From the NCBI RefSeq assembly GCF_028389875.1, contig NC_084665.1, positions 125,837,602-125,901,601 on the forward strand: a stretch of DNA of 64,000 bases, in the 5' to 3' direction. Under the pieces are notes generated by a model that had not been told where the DNA came from, ran no database searches, and worked only from the letters and a program-made list of their open reading frames with translations. Position numbers and translations under genes: made by a program. This document shows positions 47,607 to 64,000 of the stretch, one piece after another. Positions within the stretch are counted from its first letter, which is position 1. The number at the start of each line of letters is the position of its first letter. The stretch is from Rhea pennata. Lineage: Eukaryota > Chordata > Aves > Rheiformes > Rheidae.

Positions 47607-47612
47607 TTTATT
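47607..47612 (-). terminator. TRAM2: Candidate distal TRAM2 poly(A) signal
   Basis: AATAAA on the minus strand (TTTATT on plus), 4.5 kb after the TRAM2 stop. A TGTGTATGTGTTT stretch lies about 60-75 bases downstream on that strand. A proximal alternative is at 51976-51981. Confidence 0.35.
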
Positions 47613-48730
47613 TTTTTTTTTTTTCAGAAAATACTTTTGTTGAGTTTATCACAAAAGTCATTTAACAACAAACATCAAAAAATCCATATAAAAACTTAAG
47701 TGACAGGAAAAGTGAAACAAATGGGATAAAACATTTGAAACTGTTACTTTCCCCCCACCCCCTCCAAAATTAAGAAGTTTGCACTAAAGCATAAATAGGG
47801 AAGAACAGATTTTTCCTTGAGTTCCTTTGCTGAAGTTTGGTCCATGGACTTCAACGTGTCCAAAGGAAAGCTACGTGCCTCTACCTAGCTTTTACAACAT
47901 CCATTCTTACCCACTGCCATGAAAAAAGAATCCAAAAAACAAACCCATATCCTAGAGACTCAGAAACATACTTCACAGTTTCATATAAAGCCTGCCAAAC
48001 AAACCATCTATTACACATTCATGAAGTTTACAGAAAGACGGTAGTCAGACCACTATAATCTCCATCTGTTGTTGATGCAAGTCAAACAGATTCCACCAAA
48101 ACTTCACCTAAGGCAAGAGTTGGATGCTGCTGTAAACCCCTATGAACTGCAATGAACCAGCGTATCTACAGGCTTCCAGACTAACTTGCAGGGGGGGAGG
48201 CATCCTGAGTAGTCTTTCTCCCCACCTCTACACCAACAGAGAAGCTTACCAAAAATACATTTTTAAATGATGAGATAAGTGTAGAGGGACATACAGGGGA
48301 ACTGGAATTCATCTTCTTCTTTACTAACCCCACACAAGATGAATGAGAAAAAAGAAACCTAAAAAAAAAGAAGCAACTGTAATGCCCCGTTATTTAAGAA
48401 TCATTTGGAAAATACATGTGAAATGCTACATCTATTCTTCCTCCACCCCCTTCTCTTCCCAAGCCCATTCCCTACTATGACAGGAAGGGAGAACTGATAC
48501 GTCAAAGCTTTTCTAGGCTAGAGGCAGGAAAACACTATACTTCACACCAAAGAAATCACAAACTACTTGTTTCCTGGCCTTCTCAAGCTGGATAATGGAT
48601 ATAGACTGCAGAAGCAGTCATAAGCCCATAAGAAGGGACTGGAGCAACCAATAGTGTTACACAGAAAGTAGAGACTTGCAGTTTTGCATATTCTCTAACA
48701 CTTTCCACACTGTAGTGGACAAGAGCTCCT

Positions 48731-48767
48731 TTTTTTTTTTCTTTTTTTGGGGGGGGAGGGGGCGCAT

Positions 48768-48796
<29 letters not shown>
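48731..48796. repeat. T-run / G-run low-complexity block
   Basis: T-rich tract, then a nine-G run and GAGGGGG, then 28 T at 48769-48796. On the TRAM2 transcript this would be A-runs flanking a C-run in the 3' UTR. Confidence 0.9.
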
Positions 48797-48800
<4 letters not shown>

Positions 48801-49990
48801 GAAGATGAAGGATTGACAGGATGGGGCATGAGAAGAGCATCCACTCAAGAAAAGCAGGCTCTCAGCATCTTTGTATGTAGAATGGTCAAGGAAAGACTCA
48901 CCACTAAGGACCTGCAGAGAAAATACTCCATTTGGGGAAAAGAAAGAGCTCTTTGGGCTGGAGAGAAGGCTTGGTCTGCTGAGAAAAGCCATGAATGTAG
49001 AACCAGCTATTGCAAGCTTGCAGCCAGGGGGATGGTGTTCCTATTTAGACAAACGCAGAAGCAGCTTGTAGTAGCCACTCTGATTGACAGCAGACTGCAA
49101 ACCTCTGGAATGACAGTTGACAGTGCATTACAGCAAAGGCTCAGCACAAAAACCCTGGGGGTCATACTGCAGTTGAGCATAACAGCAGAAGGAAGGGGAT
49201 TTCAAAGGCTTTAATGACAGAGGAGGGCAACTTCTCTCTTCCTCCCCCCCTCCCCCATCATACGAAATAAAGAAAGAAAACATGGAGATGCTTCCAAAAC
49301 AAACTGTCCCTTTTTCTGGTAGCTCTATCCATAGACACAAAAACGTAGCATATGTCATCCATATGTTGTAAAAGGGGAAGGCGTATAGCTATTCATATAG
49401 TACACAGATCAAGAATACAAGAGACTACATGGCAACATAAGGCACTTGGGATACAAAGCATCATTAGCTACTTTATGAAGATGCAGGATTGTGCAAGTGG
49501 AAAAGCTGCCCGAAGCAAAGCAGGCAGGAGGAGGAATTATTCAGCAGCCAGTTTTGGGGGATTGTATGTGTCATCTGTTAACACAGAGTCAATACCTCAG
49601 CTGGTGCAAGGCACCTGCTTTGTAGAAAGGACCAGCTAAAACTACGAAGAGGCGCCAGCCAGCAGTCACTCTTTGGAGGGCAGGTGGCAGCGTATGGCTG
49701 GGGAAGGTTGGCAGGCAGCAGAAAGGAAAGGCCTTTCACATTAGGCCTTTTCTGTGTCCTCCCTAACATAAAACTCTTTTCCTCTCCTATCGTGTTGCAC
49801 TTTAGGCACCGTTGCAATCTCCAGTCAAGCCAAAAGATCGATTATCTGTCTGGCAACGACTAAGAGGAGCAATTGTAAGCTACCACCAGGGGCTCTGCTC
49901 CAAAGTTTCTTTCCTCACTTTCCCTGAAAACAAGGGAACCCCTCGCCTCAATTCCTGCTGACAACTCGTTTGACATTCAGAGTCACAGGG

Positions 49991-50046
49991 ATGGAGGAAC
50001 AAGTGGAATTTGTCCAAGATGGAGGAACAAGTGGAATTTGTGTCAA
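49991..50046. repeat. 28-bp tandem duplication
   Basis: The unit beginning ATGGAGGAACAAGTGGAATT occurs at 49991 and again at 50019, near-identical over 28 bases. Lies in the inferred TRAM2 3' UTR. Probably a recent replication-slippage event. Confidence 0.9.
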
Positions 50047-52149
50047 GTTCTTGCACATTTTCTCCATCTCATGCCCAGCACTAGCTGAGGCTTAACAAGG
50101 AGAGGGGAAGTGAGAGAGCAAAAACACCTACAGAAGAAAAAAAATCCTCATCTCTAAGAGTGGCAGAAAATCAACTGTCACCCATTTCTCAAACCATGAA
50201 TAATCTGAAGGATGACACCGCTGCAGTCTCACATGCAAGAATCACAAAGAAAGAGAGCCGCAGAGTTCAATTGCACAAAGGGCTGAGCAAGGAGTACACT
50301 AAGAGATCACGCACAAGAAAGGCAGACTTTAATCCCTACTTGCATACCAAAGAGTGCCCTTGCTCTCCTTGACCCTGTGCAATCAGCAGTACCCTCTTCT
50401 CAGCCAGCCAAGAGCACACGTCAGTCACCTGCTCCTGCCATAGTGAAGCAGAACGAAAGCTACAGCTGGCTTTGCTGCACAAGAGGCACCAACAGCGAAG
50501 CCTAGCTGCAGAAACTCCCCCAGATGAGAGGTGCCTGTCTATTGTACATCTGCCAAACCTGGACCGATGCATGGCACCAAGAAGAGGCCCACTGCTCACT
50601 AAGCTGGCACTGATGCATGAAATGTTGGGCAGGAGATGCTACTCCCCAGCAAAGGGGTAGCAGGGGACCGAGCTGGTTCCCATGAATCTCCTGCCAGCAT
50701 GTACAGACGGCAACAGGCAGGAGCAAGAGGGAAAAGTGGTCTGTAGGAATAAATGGCCTCTGAGGTAGATTTAGGGCAACTCCACCTGCCAACAGCTATG
50801 TGTCACAGGTCAGGCCTTTCCTAATAAACAAGCTACTTTTTGCAGCCCTTCACTTCCATTCCCTTCCCTATCATCTCATTCACAGCTCAGAAAGGGATGA
50901 AGGGGCTAGGTTTTGGAAGAACCCTGCATTTGATAGCACCTTGGGTGGATACAAGCTCTGTATCCTTTGGAAACAAAGATGATGGCTGCAGATTGCACAG
51001 CTGGACCGGTATGGTAGAGATGAGGAAGGCTAAGGTGATTGCATGAAGAGCACAGTCCCATTAATGCAAAACCCTTCGCAGCAACCAGTTTGCTCATCTG
51101 GGTATGGTTAAGAGCCATGAGAACACCAAGTTTGTGAATCACACTCAAGTAGGCGAAGGGCCTGGTCTGATGGGACCCAGGCCAGTCAACAAACGTGCTC
51201 ATAATGTGGGGCAGGCAGGACTCAAGACTTCACGCATCCTGGACCTGAGGATGCAACTGCTCCCACATTAAAAGTTGCAAAGCATAAAGCCCATCTCTCA
51301 GTACTGGGAGGTCCAGGACAGCTATACAGACAGCTCACCTTCTGCAGCCAAGAAGATGGACCAGCTGTACCAGAATAGCTAAGGCAAGCAAGGGCTAGGA
51401 TGAGAATCCTGTATGAGGAGGGAAATTTTCTCCCTTCTGTGCTGCACAGCTCTTTGACATTAGCTCAAAACCAGAGGTCGGAGGAACCCCATTTACCAGA
51501 AGTCCTCTATGAGACAAGACTCTTCCCCTGGATCCTGGTACATATTTGCAGCCTCACCATCCTGTAGCACTTGTCAAGTGCTCAACAGGTGTGTCCCCAG
51601 AGATGCAACCCTCACCCAAAAACTCCTCTGAGCCTAATGGTCACAGCCATGATTGAGCACAGAACCCCCACCACTTTTCTCCCGGCATCTATTCTCATCA
51701 CAGACATGCGGTGCCTTCAAGCTGCCGTGTCCCTGAACTAGGGTTCAGGGAAGTAGTACAAAGGGAGAGGAGGAACACGCTGTAGAAGAGAACAAAAGGA
51801 TTGTTTGGAATCATCTATGACGCATTTGTAAAAATAACAAATAACCAAAAAAACAAACACTAAGATAGAAAAAAGAATTGCACACCGACTTACAATGAAA
51901 CAGAGGAAGACAAAACCAGGAGGTTTGGAACACACTCCTATGAAGGAAAGGGAGTAGGAGAAAGGGACCTTTTTGGTTTTATTGCAAATGGTTTAAGAAA
52001 GCAAGAAAGGAAGGGAGGAGAGTGAGAGACACCTTGTGAAGATGACAGGTTTCCAAGCCATTCAGGATGATGCTTGTGAGGACAGAGAAAAGGGGCTGGT
52101 TCTTAGTCCTGGTATCTCGTCTTCCTCCCTAATAGACAAGCCTTTGCTT

Positions 52150-61829
<9,680 letters not shown>

Positions 61830-64000
61830 CTGTCAGAGAGAGACACACACAGAGAAAATAAAAGCTAATGAGTTTTAAGCTCCTTCCACTCATTTGCACC
61901 GAGCTGCCCCGCCGCCCTCCCGCGCGGCGCCGAGCCCTGCCAAAACTCGCCCCACACTGCAGAACCCGTTGCCCTCTATTATTAAAAGCAGCAAGCTTTT
62001 ATTTCCGATCATCTTCTTAAATGCTGAGCTGCTCAAAAATTACCCCTTGCAAGGGAGCGTGAAGCAAGGGATCAGAAAGTCAGTTTTGTCACCGATCCCA
62101 GCCAGCACCGTGCGGGCTCAGCCAAGGCTGGTCCCACGGGCAGCGCCCACCGCTCCCCGCGCGAACCCTCGGCCTCCGCCCCCAACAGACGCTTCCTTAA
62201 GCCCTCGGCCGCAATTAGCACCCCTGCTAATCATGGCAGCAGAAAGAGTGGCGCAAGGTGGCTGCGCACCGAGGGGCGGAGGAGGCGAGCAGCCACGGCG
62301 TGGGAAAACCAGAGACCGTCCTTCTCCAGCCACGCTGGGAAAAGGCAAAACTTCCAGGGGAAGAAATGCAGGGGAGAAGGGGAGGTGCTCGGGCTTCGGC
62401 TCCACTTGCAGAAGCCCCGAAGTTGCATTTAACCAAAACGATTACGAGGGAGGAGATTTCCCAACAGGGATGGCAGTAAGAAAGCAGCTCCCCATGGGAA
62501 AAGCATGGGATTTTGGGGAGGAAGGAGAAAGATGGGCAGATCAGGAAAGCATCACGGCCACCGAGCCGTAAAAGCCACCGGCAAGCCTGACCGGGGAAGC
62601 TCTCTGCTCCTTGAAGACAAGCATCCACCTTCAGGCTGCTCTTGCACACGAGCCGCTCACCCCGGGGACACCCTATCCCGCCGTGCAGAACGGGCCCCGA
62701 CGGTCCACGCGCGGCGGTACCTGCACGCCCTCACCCACCCCGATCTCTCGGTCAGCTGCAAAGACACGAGGGTCGCCGAGCCCCAGAGCATTATACGTGG
62801 CACTAATTAAAATAAATCACTTATTCCCATCAGCTCCCCTTCAGAAACAGGACCGGCACTCACGGGGCACAGGGGAAAAGCAGCTGTGGCAAAGGCGTTT
62901 AACCTTTTCCTAGCTATTGGCAACTATAAAAGAAGGGGGAAAGCAGCAGCTTGCTCAGAGAGGGAAGCAGAGAGCCAGGCAGCAGCTCCTGGCTCCGAGC
63001 AGGAGGGCAAGACAGCTCCAAGGGCCTGTCACTGTCAATGCACCACGTCCCAGCGGCATGTGCAGCTTCACGGGTTGGCAGAAAGGCCAAGAATGAGACA
63101 TTGGGCCGCCTGCAGAGCCAAGGCTGTGCTTCTCGTTCTTAATTTATTGCCTTCAATTAAAAGGTCCAGCCTTGGAATGAATCCACCCCCAGCTCCGAAG
63201 CAGGAGGCCTCGCAACTGCAGGACAGAGCCGAGCGTCCCAGGACGCGGCTGCCTCGGTGGCCCACACTGTGCAACTCGGCCGAGCTCTGAGAAGTTATGG
63301 GGGAGCTCAGCTCGTTAGCCAATCCTCCAATTAATCAGCTTTGCAAAGGAGTTTTTTCCCCTGGAGGCAAGCTGGCCTGATAGACCCGTGAGTTAAAGCC
63401 TCCTCTGGCCACCCGGTTTGGTCTGTGGTGGTGGCCAGAACGAAGGAGCAGAGACCTCCCACTGGTGGATTAAACCCATCACCAGATTCTGGGTCAGGAA
63501 TGGGTTTCCTCCCAGGAGGAGACCATCACTAGCTGCTGACCAACGCCGTGGGTCAACTTGGTGGCCAGTCCCAGCGCTCAGTGCCTATTTGCAAAGGGAA
63601 AGAGATGACCGCAAGCAACGCTCGTAGGAGGAGAACGAAGATGCGAAGGGAGTTGGCGGCCAGCATAGTTTCTTGGGAAGCAAAAGCCGCTCGTAGTTTT
63701 ACAAGGCTCAGGACATGCTACCTCCCAACACACACCCAAAATACTGCTGCTGCACAGAGACAGCAAAACACTTCTTTGCAGAAGATTCAAACAATAAATG
63801 CTGCTTGCATTATAATATTTATGCAAAAAAAAAAAACATATATATAAATATATATAAAAACCCCAATAACCCACTGGTAAAAGCACTGCCCCAGAGTCAG
63901 GCTCGTTAGCTATGCTCCGTCACTGATTAAGCGACTTCCCCAAACTGTGCTTATCTCAGTTCCCCTCTCCAAAGGGCGGGTGTCTTCACCCGGCCTCCCA
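61830..64000 (-). other. TRAM2: TRAM2 intron 1 (partial)
   Basis: The expected first exon (MAFRRRTKSY-like start, HNHADIGF) was searched for on the minus strand and not found, so it lies beyond the right edge. CpG-rich stretches at about 62090-62360 and 62640-62780 show no TRAM2 coding sequence. Short (TA)n at 63838-63858 and a MIR-like fragment at the end. Confidence 0.6.
63880..63995 (+). mobile_element. MIR-like ancient SINE fragment
   Basis: GGTAAAAGCACTGCCCCAGA resembles the MIR head, followed by GTCACTGATTAAGCGACTTC and TCTCAGTTCCCCTCTCCAAA in MIR order. The longest of the MIR-like matches in the window. Confidence 0.55.

Larger units (their letters stand above)
47591..52149 (-). other. 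TRAM2: Probable long TRAM2 3' UTR
   Basis: Non-coding sequence beyond the TRAM2 stop codon, with no splice-supported exon or interspersed repeat. Minus-strand AATAAA hexamers are at 51976-51981 (168 bases after the stop), 47607-47612 and 47532-47537; G/T-rich minus-strand sequence follows the 47607 one. Human TRAM2 also has a UTR of several kilobases, so the distal signal is plausible. Includes a T28 run at 48769-48796 and a 28-base tandem duplication at 49991-50046. Confidence 0.45.

Noticed and set aside
62090-62800. CpG-rich stretch considered as TRAM2 exon 1/promoter
   Set aside because: No MAFRRRTK- or HNHADIG-like coding sequence on the minus strand, and the nearest donor-like site (GTACCG near 62721) follows a non-matching frame.

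Overview
This is a window of vertebrate nuclear DNA, most likely from a bird. It carries three spliced genes in the order PAQR8 (+), EFHC1 (+), TRAM2 (-). That matches the order I recall for human 6p12.2. The bird call rests on CR1 LINE fragments being the main recognisable interspersed repeat, on compact introns, on low repeat density, and on a tRNA-Ile-like SINE that carries a CR1 tail. No bacterial or viral genes, CRISPR arrays or operons were seen.

Layout. 1-605 is the edge of an antisense CR1 LINE. 606-4640 is intergenic with nothing recognisable. 4640-5110 is a (GT)n-rich CpG island with a probable non-coding first exon of PAQR8 (donor at 5027). A long PAQR8 intron (5027-17872) holds a cluster of perfect inverted repeats, a candidate small 5' UTR exon and a second CR1 ORF2 fragment. 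The whole PAQR8 protein is encoded in one exon (17927-18985). 18986-26560 is PAQR8 3' UTR and intergenic sequence, with a textbook-like CTCF core at 24508. 26560-27340 is the EFHC1 CpG-island promoter, with candidate RFX X-box and NRF1 sites. EFHC1 has 11 coding exons (27147-45694, 642 codons) that splice together without any frame disruption. Its intron 1 opens with about 1.7 kb of degenerate, pyrimidine-skewed repeats. EFHC1 and TRAM2 converge at 46.3-47.6 kb. TRAM2 exons 2-11 (52150-61829, minus strand) are present. Its first coding exon is not in the window and must lie to the right.

Functions. PAQR8 is membrane progestin receptor beta, a seven-helix PAQR protein. EFHC1 (myoclonin-1) is a three-DM10-domain protein of ciliary doublet microtubules. 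TRAM2 is an ER translocon-associated TLC-domain protein. They are neighbours by conserved synteny, not a functional unit. All exon limits were derived by eye from GT-AG sites and reading-frame continuity, and identities come from remembered family sequences, not a search.
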